Shown: positions 1 to 6,929, counted from the first letter of the stretch. The stretch is 7,964 nucleotides of DNA from Bacteroidaceae bacterium (GCA_028709135.1 JAQVXN010000081.1:1-7964), one strand, 5' to 3'. Made by a program: numbers and translations. Notes: generated from the sequence alone by a model not told the origin.

Positions 1-1143
1 ACGCTGTTCAACAACATCACGACCAAGACGATTAATGACTTCCGAAAAATCAAGGAAAACGGCTAAACCCGTGTTATTCACACCAAACCCTTTATCACAA
101 CGCTCTTTGGCAGCACGACTAGCTACGTCACGTGGTACAAGGTTACCGAATGCGGGATAACGACGCTCCAAATAGTAATCACGATCTTCTTCGGGTATAT
201 CACGCCCCTTGAGTTCTCCATTTTGCAATTTCTGGGCATCTTCCAATTTCTTTGGAACCCAAATACGGCCGTCGTTACGTAACGACTCTGACATCAACGT
301 CAATTTCGACTGCTTGTCTCCGTGAACAGGTATACATGTTGGGTGTATCTGAACAAATGCAGGATTAGCGAAGTAAGCCCCCTTGCGATAAGCAGCAATA
401 GCAGCCGTACAATTACAACCCATAGCATTCGTTGACAAGAAATACGTATTTCCATAACCTCCTGTTGCCAGGACAACCGTATGAGCCGCAAAACGCTCCA
501 ACTTTCCTGTTACAATGTTTTTGGCAATGATTCCCCGCGCACGACCTTCAATAATCACAACGTCTTCCATTTCATAGCGGGTAAACAAATCCACGTTACC
601 CTCATGAACCTGGCGCATTAAGGCACTGTACGCGCCGAGCAATAATTGCTGTCCGGTCTGTCCTTTGGCATAAAACGTACGACTAACCTGTACGCCTCCG
701 AAAGAACGGTTTGCTAACAAACCGCCATATTCACGAGCAAAGGGAACACCCTGTGCCACGCATTGGTCTATAATGTTTGCACTCACTTCCGCTAAACGAT
801 AAACATTAGCTTCGCGTGCACGATAGTCTCCTCCTTTTACCGTATCATAGAATAAGCGGTATACAGAATCACCATCGTTCTGATAATTTTTTGCAGCATT
901 AATACCTCCCTGAGCAGCAATGGAATGTGCACGACGGGGAGAATCTTGAATACAGAAATTTTTGACCTTAAATCCCATTTCACCCAGTGAAGCAGCTGCA
1001 GATGCGCCTGCCAGACCAGTTCCTACGACAATAATGTCAAGTTTCCGCTTATTGGCGGGATTCACTAATTTCTGATGCGCTTTAAAATTGGTCCATTTCT
1101 CAGAAATAGGACCCTCCGGTATTTTAGAATTAATTGTAGGCAT
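1..1143 (-). CDS. frdA: Fumarate reductase/succinate dehydrogenase flavoprotein subunit, N-terminal part (gene continues beyond left edge)
   Basis: The open frame of 381 codons begins at ATG 1143-1141 and runs off the window without a stop; the family is usually about 640-660 residues, so the C-terminal part is missing only because of the window edge. The product is the FAD-carrying catalytic subunit that interconverts fumarate and succinate on the cytoplasmic face of the membrane. Visible motifs are the dinucleotide-binding GTGLAG (residues 41-46), RAHSIAAQGG (71-80) whose His73 matches the covalent FAD attachment histidine, QIHPTCIP (265-272), SESLRNDGR (285-293) and PRDVASRA (337-344) with the probable catalytic Arg338. 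The roughly 35-residue extension before the FAD fold is common in B-type enzymes. It lies 44 bp downstream of frdC in the same operon; the iron-sulfur subunit gene would be expected next, outside the window. Whether the enzyme works mainly as fumarate reductase or succinate dehydrogenase cannot be read from the sequence; sdhA is an equally valid symbol. Confidence 0.96.
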   Translation of the reverse strand, partial: MPTINSKIPEGPISEKWTNFKAHQKLVNPANKRKLDIIVVGTGLAGASAAASLGEMGFKVKNFCIQDSPRRAHSIAAQGGINAAKNYQNDGDSVYRLFYDTVKGGDYRAREANVYRLAEVSANIIDQCVAQGVPFAREYGGLLANRSFGGVQVSRTFYAKGQTGQQLLLGAYSALMRQVHEGNVDLFTRYEMEDVVIIEGRARGIIAKNIVTGKLERFAAHTVVLATGGYGNTYFLSTNAMGCNCTAAIAAYRKGAYFANPAFVQIHPTCIPVHGDKQSKLTLMSESLRNDGRIWVPKKLEDAQKLQNGELKGRDIPEEDRDYYLERRYPAFGNLVPRDVASRAAKERCDKGFGVNNTGLAVFLDFSEVINRLGRDVVEQR

Positions 1144-1187
1144 ATCTTTATTTGAATAAATACGTTAATTATACACTTTATCTAAAT

Positions 1188-1865
1188 CTAACAGCTTCCT
1201 CCGCAGAATGCAAACTTAAGAACAACAACAACGAAAACAAGCATAACAATGGTTACCCAAATGATACCAATCATTTTCCAACGCTTAAACCAAACCTTAC
1301 CATTGACTCCCAATGTTTGAATGGAGCTCCAGAAACCATGGCTTAAATGAAACCAAATAGCCACAAACCAGATGATGTAAAGAACAGCCATCACCGGATT
1401 TCCAAACGTATGGCGCATCAGCTCTGTTCCATCAGAAGGGTCCACTCCGGCTCCAGTAGAAATTCCAGTCAACTCTGCAAACATCATGTTGTAGAAGAAA
1501 CCATAAAAATGCAGAAGCAACCCCAAAATGATAATTAGGCCCAGCACAAACATGTTTTGTGAAGCCCATTCGACCTTTTCAGGTTTATCGGTCACTGCAT
1601 AACGGTTGTTTCCACGAGCTTTGCGGTTCTGCAATGTCAGGACAATGGCAAATACAAAATGAAACATAGCCAAAGCCCCCAAGCACAACGTGCCGACCAC
1701 GGCATACCAGTTTGCACCAAGCATTCCGCAAACATCGTTGTAAGCATCTCCGCTAAAGAGCGCCACAGCATTCATGCAGGCATGAAATGTAAGGAAAAGA
1801 ATCAGGCAAATCCCCGTCACGGACATTATTACCTTCTTTCCAATCGATGAATTAATTAACCACAT
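1188..1865 (-). CDS. frdC: Fumarate reductase/succinate dehydrogenase cytochrome b subunit (B-type, di-haem membrane anchor)
   Basis: This complete 225-residue membrane protein has about five hydrophobic segments (roughly residues 12-36, 53-78, 104-126, 157-182 and 199-220), the usual size and topology of B-type SdhC/FrdC. It anchors the FrdAB part to the membrane and passes electrons between the quinone pool and the iron-sulfur subunit through two b haems. His28, His69, His119 and His173 fall in four different helices and match the four axial haem ligands of the family (compare His28, 70, 113 and 155 in Bacillus SdhC). The motif HLSHGFWSSIQTLG (173-186) is a strong family signature. The protein ends in an unusual CGGSC tail. 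The start at 1865 places the first helix normally. It is the first gene of a frdC-frdA unit read leftward, 44 bp before frdA. Its start codon lies about 120 bases inside the predicted transcript, behind a short leader ORF. sdhC is the alternative symbol. Confidence 0.95.
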   Translation of the reverse strand: MWLINSSIGKKVIMSVTGICLILFLTFHACMNAVALFSGDAYNDVCGMLGANWYAVVGTLCLGALAMFHFVFAIVLTLQNRKARGNNRYAVTDKPEKVEWASQNMFVLGLIIILGLLLHFYGFFYNMMFAELTGISTGAGVDPSDGTELMRHTFGNPVMAVLYIIWFVAIWFHLSHGFWSSIQTLGVNGKVWFKRWKMIGIIWVTIVMLVFVVVVLKFAFCGGSC

Positions 1866-1904
1866 AAATAATTGAATTGATTTAGTTGATATTTATTTTT
1901 AGTT

Positions 1905-1979
1905 TTATCGTTTCCAGTCTTCTCTATATCCACCAACAAATCCTTCCCGTAATTTAGCTACGAGAAGATCAAGAGTCAT
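1905..1979 (-). CDS. Possible 24-residue leader ORF upstream of frdC
   Basis: ATG at 1979-1977 opens a 24-codon frame ending with TAA at 1907-1905. The peptide starts MTLDLLVAKLREGF and ends GGYREDWKR; it is amphipathic and charged, with no signal peptide or membrane segment. Two things favour translation. The ATG lies 15 nt after the TACATTTG promoter box, very like mnmG, where the ATG lies 17 nt after its box. The codons also look like ordinary Bacteroidota coding sequence rather than the A/T-rich spacer that follows. The stop is 39 bp before the frdC start, so ribosomes finishing here could reinitiate on frdC. I do not recognise the peptide. It could be a regulatory leader peptide, a small protein made with the respiratory complex, or a chance frame. 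The length alone is not significant; the evidence is positional. Confidence 0.45.
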   Translation of the reverse strand: MTLDLLVAKLREGFVGGYREDWKR

Positions 1980-1994
1980 TGTTTAAATTAGTTG

Positions 1995-2025
1995 CAAATG
2001 TACTTTTTTCTCTTCTCCTAACAAA
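1995..2025 (-). promoter_or_regulatory. Bacteroides-type promoter for the leader ORF and frdC-frdA
   Basis: On the minus strand, a -33 box TTTTG (TTTG at 2025-2022) is followed after 19 nt by the -7 box TACATTTG (2002-1995), matching TTTG/TAnnTTTG with the preferred 19-21 nt spacing of the Bacteroidota primary sigma factor. The inferred transcription start is near 1988, about 10 nt before the leader ORF and about 120 nt before frdC. A long leader in front of a respiratory operon leaves room for post-transcriptional control. No clear operator dyad for a known regulator was seen next to it. Confidence 0.7.
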
Positions 2026-2077
2026 ACTATTTTAGACTTAAACTAAAAAGTTTTTTTCAAATTCATTATTTAAGAAA

Positions 2078-2093
2078 AGTTTCCCGTGAAACA
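2078..2093. promoter_or_regulatory. Imperfect parS-like site (14 of 16 positions)
   Basis: AGTTTCCCGTGAAACA matches the ParB site TGTTTCACGTGAAACA at 14 of 16 positions, with changes at positions 1 and 7. The right half (CGTGAAACA) is intact, and the changes break the perfect dyad. Taken alone this would be weak, but a perfect copy lies about 2.5 kb away at 4544-4559, and parS sites are often clustered. It may be a low-affinity ParB site or a chance match. Confidence 0.45.
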
Positions 2094-2387
2094 AATTGCA
2101 GCAAATATTACATTTTCAGTACATTACATAAAATAAAGATTCTTCAAGTGCAACTAATCCTACATGATAACTTGCACAAAAACATTTATCTTAATTTATC
2201 GTTGACAAATGCTACATCGATCTCGATAATCCTTCGTTACGCTTCAAAATCATTTCAAAAAATCGCCAAAAGTTATTTCCCCTTTTACTTTTATATCGCA
2301 ATCATAAATATAGAAACTGACGTTTCTCATTCAACAATAATGAACCAAAGAAAATAATTTCAAAAATAAAAAGAAGGGACAAATTAA

Positions 2388-2471
2388 TTGTGACGCCGTG
2401 CGTTTCTTTTGTGACGCGACGCGTTTTTTTTGTGACGCAGTGTGTTTCTTTTGTGACGCAGTGCGTCATCA
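2388..2471. repeat. Four 21-bp tandem direct repeats with internal dyads
   Basis: The invariant block TTGTGACGC begins at 2388, 2409, 2430 and 2451, an exact 21-bp period. Units 1 and 3 agree at 19 of 21 positions. Unit 2 agrees with unit 1 at 17 of 21. Unit 4 keeps the first 16 positions with one change and then diverges. Each unit carries ACGC-N3-GCGT (one mismatch in unit 3), so each is also an imperfect inverted repeat; in unit 4 the dyad is perfect, TGACGC-AGT-GCGTCA at 2454-2468. The T-rich spacers and two-helical-turn period would place bound proteins on the same face of the DNA. It lies about 190 bp before mnmG in A/T-rich DNA. Its function is unknown; it could be iterons, an operator array or part of a dispersed intergenic repeat family. 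Confidence 0.85.
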
Positions 2472-2637
2472 ACTATATCTCAAACACTGTAAAGAAAATA
2501 AACTACAATAAGCGCTCTTCCTTACAATCTAAAAATTGACAACACTATCAATCAGTCGTCGCAACAAAAGAACTGAGATAAAACAATCGCATCCAATTAA
2601 AAACAAAAGCAACAAGCTGAATATGGTAAAAATGGAG

Positions 2638-2645
2638 TAATTTTG
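2638..2645 (+). promoter_or_regulatory. Bacteroides-type -7 box for mnmG
   Basis: TAATTTTG fits TAnnTTTG exactly and is followed by CAACG, a common context in this phylum. No good TTTG -33 element lies 19-21 nt upstream, so the upstream half is weak. The inferred start of transcription is near 2652, giving a short leader of about ten bases before the mnmG ATG, which supports that start codon. Confidence 0.6.
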
Positions 2646-2662
2646 CAACGTAAATCATTCAG

Positions 2663-4540
2663 ATGGAAACTACATTTAAATTTGATGTGTTAGTTATTGG
2701 TGCTGGTCACGCAGGATGTGAAGCCGCTCATGCAGCTGCCGTCATTGGGGCAAAGACCTGTCTCATCACCATGGATATGGAGAAAATTGCTCAAATGAGC
2801 TGCAATCCAGCAGTAGGCGGCATTGCAAAAGGTCAAATAGTAAGAGAAATCGATGCCTTAGGAGGCATGATGGGAATTGTTACAGATCAGAATGCCATAC
2901 AATTTCGAATGCTTAATCGCTCAAAGGGACCAGCAATGTGGAGTCCACGTGCACAATGCGACCGAATGAAATTTAGTGCAACATGGCGCGAAATTCTTGA
3001 GAACACCACGAACCTTCAGATTTGGCAAGATCAGGCAAACGAATTGCTTGTAGAAAATGGCTCCGTAAAAGGCATCCGCACAATTTGGGGTGTAACTTTT
3101 TTAGCTCGCTGCGTAGTCATCACAACGGGCACTTTTTTAAATGGGCTAATGCATGTAGGCCGGAATATGATTGAAGGGGGCAGAATCTCAGAACCTGCAT
3201 CCTTAAATTTATCAGAATCTATCGCGAGTCACGGCATCCGCGTAGCCCGAATGAAAACGGGAACACCTGTAAGAATGGATGGAAGAAGCATTCACTTCGA
3301 TCAAATGGAAGAACAAAAAGGAGAAAATGATTTTCACAGATTTTCATTCTTCACAGACAAACGTCCACTACCGCAACTGCCTTGCTGGTTATGTAACACA
3401 AACGAAGAGGTACACAAAATATTAAAAAGCGGTCTAGCAGATTCTCCCCTCTACAACGGCCAAATAAAATCTATAGGGCCCAGATATTGTCCAAGCATCG
3501 AAACAAAACTACACACATTCCCCGATAAAGATCATCACCCATTATTTTTAGAACCAGAAGGAACAAATACAAATGAGTATTACCTGAACGGATTCTCCTC
3601 TAGTTTACCTCTCGACATTCAATTAAGAGCTATACGAAAAATTGAGGCATTTAAAGACGCTATTATCTATAGACCGGGTTACGCCATAGAATACGACTTC
3701 TTCGACCCCACACAGCTTCATCCATCTTTGGAATCAAAAAATGTAGACGGGCTCTACTTTGCAGGGCAAGTAAACGGGACAACAGGATATGAAGAAGCCG
3801 GAGGCCAAGGAATAGTAGCAGGAATAAATGCAGCTTTAAAATGCGGTGGATCCGAACCTTTTGTAATGAAACGTGACGAATCATATATTGGCGTTTTGAT
3901 TGACGATTTAATCACAAAAGGCGTCGATGAGCCCTACCGAATGTTTACATCGCGAGCAGAGCATAGAATTCTATTACGTCAAGATAACGCAGACCGCAGG
4001 TTAACTCCTTTTGGTATTAAATTCGGATTGATTGACAGAAACAAAGCCGCACGCTTTCATGAGAAACAAAAAGAAATAAACTCATTCCTACAATTCTGTC
4101 GGAAACTACCGATTAAACCAGCAGAGATAAATGATCAATTAGGAAGTATAAACAGCACGCCATTACGTGAAGGATGTAAATTAATTGATTTGATTGGGAG
4201 ACCTGAGCTGAATTTTGAAATCATCAGCACAATGGTTCCACAGTTCAAAAAAGAAATTTACGAAATAAAAACGCAAAAAGAAGAGGTTCTTGAGAACGCA
4301 GAAATAGAAATAAAATATAGCGGTTACATCGAGAGAGAAAAACAGCAAGCAGACAAAATGCATAGGCTAGAAGCTATAAAAATCAAAGGACATTTCAACT
4401 ATAATGAATTGCATCAACTATCAACTGAAGCACGGCAGAAATTAACGAGAATTAATCCCGAGACACTGGCACAAGCCGGAAGAATCCCGGGAATTTCCCC
4501 AAGTGACATTAATGTTCTGCTAGTTTTAATGCATCGATAG
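2663..4540 (+). CDS. mnmG: tRNA uridine-5-carboxymethylaminomethyl modification enzyme MnmG (GidA)
   Basis: This complete protein of 625 residues is the usual length for the long MnmG class. With its GTPase partner MnmE it installs the (carboxymethyl)aminomethyl group at C5 of the wobble uridine U34 in certain tRNAs, in the cytoplasm, using FAD and a folate-derived carbon. The FAD fold starts with GAGHAGCEAA (residues 13-22). The family signature CNPAVGGIAKG (47-57) follows, and Cys47 and Cys276 (in RYCPSIE) match the two conserved cysteines of the family. Further motifs are PGYAIEYDFF (338-347), FAGQVNGTTGYEEAGG (366-381) and TSRAEHRILLRQDNADRRLT (429-448). The C-terminal helical domain, used for tRNA and MnmE contact, ends in PGISPSDINVLLVLMHR. 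The start is supported by the promoter box 17 nt upstream and by the immediate FAD fold. A perfect parS site begins three bases after the stop codon. Confidence 0.98.
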   Translation: METTFKFDVLVIGAGHAGCEAAHAAAVIGAKTCLITMDMEKIAQMSCNPAVGGIAKGQIVREIDALGGMMGIVTDQNAIQFRMLNRSKGPAMWSPRAQCDRMKFSATWREILENTTNLQIWQDQANELLVENGSVKGIRTIWGVTFLARCVVITTGTFLNGLMHVGRNMIEGGRISEPASLNLSESIASHGIRVARMKTGTPVRMDGRSIHFDQMEEQKGENDFHRFSFFTDKRPLPQLPCWLCNTNEEVHKILKSGLADSPLYNGQIKSIGPRYCPSIETKLHTFPDKDHHPLFLEPEGTNTNEYYLNGFSSSLPLDIQLRAIRKIEAFKDAIIYRPGYAIEYDFFDPTQLHPSLESKNVDGLYFAGQVNGTTGYEEAGGQGIVAGINAALKCGGSEPFVMKRDESYIGVLIDDLITKGVDEPYRMFTSRAEHRILLRQDNADRRLTPFGIKFGLIDRNKAARFHEKQKEINSFLQFCRKLPIKPAEINDQLGSINSTPLREGCKLIDLIGRPELNFEIISTMVPQFKKEIYEIKTQKEEVLENAEIEIKYSGYIEREKQQADKMHRLEAIKIKGHFNYNELHQLSTEARQKLTRINPETLAQAGRIPGISPSDINVLLVLMHR

Positions 4541-4543
4541 TCA

Positions 4544-4559
4544 TGTTTCACGTGAAACA
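4544..4559. promoter_or_regulatory. parS site, perfect ParB-binding palindrome
   Basis: TGTTTCACGTGAAACA is a perfect 16-bp palindrome that fits the widely conserved bacterial chromosomal parS consensus TGTTNCACGTGAAACA at every position. It sits between the mnmG stop and uvrC, outside coding sequence. ParB clamps load at such sites, bring ParA and SMC to the DNA and help separate newly copied origins. In most bacteria parS sites lie close to oriC, often near gidA/mnmG and parAB. The palindrome could in principle form a small hairpin, but it has no T-tract and is a poor terminator. Confidence 0.88.
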
Positions 4560-4619
4560 AAATATTTATAACTCAAACGATATGAGGAGTATAAAGAGAG
4601 CCACATTTTAGTAGAAAAA

Positions 4620-6461
4620 ATGAAGAAAGTGAATGAAGAGCGGTTAAACCGTCTGAAACAAATCGTACACAGTTTGCCAGAAAAACCTGGCAGTTACCAA
4701 TATTATGACGAAAATAAAAGAATCATCTATGTTGGGAAAGCAAAAAACTTAAAACGACGCGTAAGTTCCTACTTCAATAAAGAACAACAAAGCTACAAAA
4801 CGGCTGTTCTCGTCAGTAAAATCCAAGACATATCTTACACGGTGGTAAATTCTGAAGAAGATGCCCTCCTACTAGAAAACAATTTAATCAAAAAATATAA
4901 GCCCAAGTACAACGTCCTTCTAAAAGATGATAAAACATATCCATCAATTTGTATAACAAAAGAAGACTATCCAAGGATATATAAAACTCGCCATATAGAT
5001 CTCAAACAAGGGCAATACTTCGGGCCATATTCTCATGTAGGTACCATGCACGCCCTCCTTGATTTAATGAAAAGTCTATACTTTCCAAGACTATGTATGA
5101 AGCCTATGAAGGAATCAGAAGTAAAAAAAGGCAAATACGAGATCTGTTTGAACTATCAAATTGGCAAATGCAAAGCTCCATGCATTGGTAAACAAACGAA
5201 AGAAGAGTATCAGGAAAATATAGAGGATTGCAGACAAATTTTGAAAGGAGACACAGAAGAAGTAATGAAAAAAATGCGGATTCAAATGGAAAAACTTGCC
5301 GCAGAAATGAAATTTGAACAAGCTCAAGAAATCAAAGAAAAATATATTTTACTTGATCAATTTCAAGCAAAAAGTGAGATCGTGCATCCCAGCAATACAA
5401 ATATTGATGTATACAATATCGAAGCAGACGATAAAACAGCATACATCAACTACCTTCACATCATCAAAGGAAGCATCATCCAGGCATTCACTTTTGAATA
5501 TAAAAAGAAACTCGATGAAAGCCTGGAAGACCTTTTAACTTTGGGCATTGTTGAAACTAGAGAAAGGTTTCAATCAGAATCAAAAGAAATAGTGATACCC
5601 TTTGAACTTGGCTTACCATTAAAAGATATTATCCTAACCATTCCCCAAAGAGGAGATAAAAAGAAATTATTAGACCTCTCGGGAATGAATGTAAAACAAT
5701 ATAAATTCGACCGTCTTAAACAAGCAGAGAAACTCAATCCAGAGCAAAAAAGTGTTCGTTTAATGAATGAAATAAAGAATCATTTACATCTAGAAAAATT
5801 ACCAATGCAAATAGAGCTCTATGACAATTCTAACATACAAGGCAGCGATCCAGTAGCAGCGTGCGTGGTGTTCAGAAAGCTCAAACCATCAAAAAAAGAA
5901 TACCGAAAATATATCATTAAGGACATTAAGGGGCCTAACGACTATGCCTCAATGCAAGAAGTAGTGAGACGTAGATATACACGACTATTAGAAGAAGACA
6001 AATCCCTACCCGATTTAATCATTACAGACGGAGGAAAAGGCCAAATGGAGTGTGTGAGGAAAATTATTGAAGACGAACTAAAATTACAGATTCCCATAGC
6101 AGGGTTAGCAAAAGATAATCACCACAGAACCAATGAATTACTTTATGGATTTCCACCTGTAATTATTGGAATGAAGCAAAACAGTGAACTTTTTCACGTA
6201 CTTACACAAATGCAGGATGAAGTACATCGTTTTGCAATCACGTTCCACAGAGAAAAAAGGTCAAAAAATCAAACGCACTCGGCATTAGATGAGATCAAAG
6301 GTGTAGGAGAAGCAACAAAAACTCTCTTAATCAAACAATTTAAAAGTTATAAGCGGATTACATTAGCCAGCCAAAAGGACCTAGAAAACTTGTTAGGAGA
6401 AAAGCGAGGAAAAAAAATTTACGATGCATTGCATCCATTGATTGAAATAGTAAAAGAATAG
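4620..6461 (+). CDS. uvrC: UvrABC excinuclease subunit C
   Basis: This complete 613-residue protein makes the 3' and then the 5' incision beside DNA lesions bound by UvrB in nucleotide excision repair. The N-terminal GIY-YIG nuclease domain shows GSY (24-26), YVG (37-39), Arg47 in AKNLKRRV and Glu86 in LLLENNLIK. Four cysteines, Cys159, Cys176, Cys184 and Cys188 (in CLNYQIGKCKAPC), match the spacing of the iron-sulfur cluster site known in UvrC. A UVR helix hairpin that contacts UvrB lies at about 223-248 (MEKLAAEMKFEQAQEIKEK). The RNase H-like nuclease domain follows, with Asp402 (YDNSNIQG), Asp470 (ITDGGKGQ) and His502 (KDNHHRT). The tandem helix-hairpin-helix DNA-binding end covers about 555-610 (IKGVGEATKTLL). 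All catalytic positions are present. It begins 79 bp after mnmG, with the parS site in the gap, and no TAnnTTTG box was found there, so it is probably read from the mnmG promoter. Confidence 0.98.
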   Translation: MKKVNEERLNRLKQIVHSLPEKPGSYQYYDENKRIIYVGKAKNLKRRVSSYFNKEQQSYKTAVLVSKIQDISYTVVNSEEDALLLENNLIKKYKPKYNVLLKDDKTYPSICITKEDYPRIYKTRHIDLKQGQYFGPYSHVGTMHALLDLMKSLYFPRLCMKPMKESEVKKGKYEICLNYQIGKCKAPCIGKQTKEEYQENIEDCRQILKGDTEEVMKKMRIQMEKLAAEMKFEQAQEIKEKYILLDQFQAKSEIVHPSNTNIDVYNIEADDKTAYINYLHIIKGSIIQAFTFEYKKKLDESLEDLLTLGIVETRERFQSESKEIVIPFELGLPLKDIILTIPQRGDKKKLLDLSGMNVKQYKFDRLKQAEKLNPEQKSVRLMNEIKNHLHLEKLPMQIELYDNSNIQGSDPVAACVVFRKLKPSKKEYRKYIIKDIKGPNDYASMQEVVRRRYTRLLEEDKSLPDLIITDGGKGQMECVRKIIEDELKLQIPIAGLAKDNHHRTNELLYGFPPVIIGMKQNSELFHVLTQMQDEVHRFAITFHREKRSKNQTHSALDEIKGVGEATKTLLIKQFKSYKRITLASQKDLENLLGEKRGKKIYDALHPLIEIVKE

Positions 6462-6476
6462 CATATAGATCATCAT

Positions 6477-6929
6477 ATGAGAGTTGTCATACAAAGGGTA
6501 AAACATGCGTCAGTAGAAATAAACGGCACGATCAAATCCAAAATAGGAAAAGGATTGCTGATTCTAATCGGCATTGAGCAGACAGATACAGAAGAAGATA
6601 GCAAATGGCTTGTTCACAAAATAGAAGGACTTAGAATTTTTGATGACAAAGAGGGAGTTATGAATCTTTCCGTAAAGGATATTAATGGTAATGCATTGGT
6701 AATAAGCCAATTTACATTAATGGCCTCATACAAAAAGGGGAATCGCCCATCATGGATACGCGCAGCAACACACGACGTAGCAATCCCTCTATATGAAAAC
6801 TTTTGCACCAAACTTTCAGACGCGCTGGGGAAAAACGTAGGTACAGGAGTTTTTGGGGCTGATATGAAAGTAGAATTGCTTAACGACGGTCCTGTAACAA
6901 TTTGTATGGATACAAATAATAAAGAATGA
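6477..6929 (+). CDS. dtd: D-aminoacyl-tRNA deacylase
   Basis: This complete protein of 150 residues has the standard length of bacterial DTD. It hydrolyses D-amino acids, and also glycine wrongly loaded on tRNA(Ala), from tRNA, keeping protein synthesis homochiral. It works as a cytoplasmic dimer. The two signature motifs are present: SQFTL (77-81) with Thr80, and NDGPVT (136-141) with the Gly-cisPro pair (138-139) that reaches into the partner's active site and rejects L-aminoacyl-tRNA. KGNRPSW (87-93) and GADMKVELLNDG (127-138) are further family marks. It starts 15 bp after uvrC and is very probably in the same transcript. There is no internal oddity. Confidence 0.97.
   Translation: MRVVIQRVKHASVEINGTIKSKIGKGLLILIGIEQTDTEEDSKWLVHKIEGLRIFDDKEGVMNLSVKDINGNALVISQFTLMASYKKGNRPSWIRAATHDVAIPLYENFCTKLSDALGKNVGTGVFGADMKVELLNDGPVTICMDTNNKE

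Larger units (their letters stand above)
1866..2662. other. Divergent intergenic region, A/T-rich, about 800 bp
   Basis: This gap separates the leftward frdC operon from the rightward mnmG cluster. It holds, from left to right, the leader ORF, the frdC promoter, a parS-like site, a very A/T-rich stretch (about 2094-2387) in which I see no gene or RNA element, the 21-bp repeat block, another featureless stretch (about 2472-2637) and the mnmG promoter. No tRNA, terminator hairpin or convincing protein-coding frame other than the short leader was found. Genes on both sides point away from it. Confidence 0.75.

Noticed and set aside
1152..1850. Three plus-strand frames opposite frdC
   Set aside because: They are antisense shadows of a clearly real membrane protein gene and show no family features.
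1926..1934. DnaA box
   Set aside because: ATATCCACC matches TTATCCACA at only 7 of 9 positions, is single, and lies within the leader ORF.
2148..2357. 69-codon plus-strand frame in the intergenic region
   Set aside because: It is A/T-driven, low in complexity and rich in Ile/Ser/Asn/Lys, has no promoter box or recognisable motif, and crosses DNA with no coding bias.
2361..2368. Minus-strand TATTTTTG as a second leftward promoter
   Set aside because: It fits TAnnTTTG but has no -33 TTTG at the right distance and lies in A/T-rich DNA where chance matches are expected.
2388..2471. CRISPR array
   Set aside because: The units are contiguous 21-bp tandem repeats with no unique spacers of 30 bp or so and no cas genes nearby.
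2536..2541. TTGACA as a sigma70-type -35 box
   Set aside because: No matching TATAAT lies 16-18 bp downstream, and Bacteroidota primary sigma factors use a different consensus.
4544..4559. Rho-independent terminator of mnmG
   Set aside because: The palindrome has no loop and no following T-run; the match to parS explains it better.
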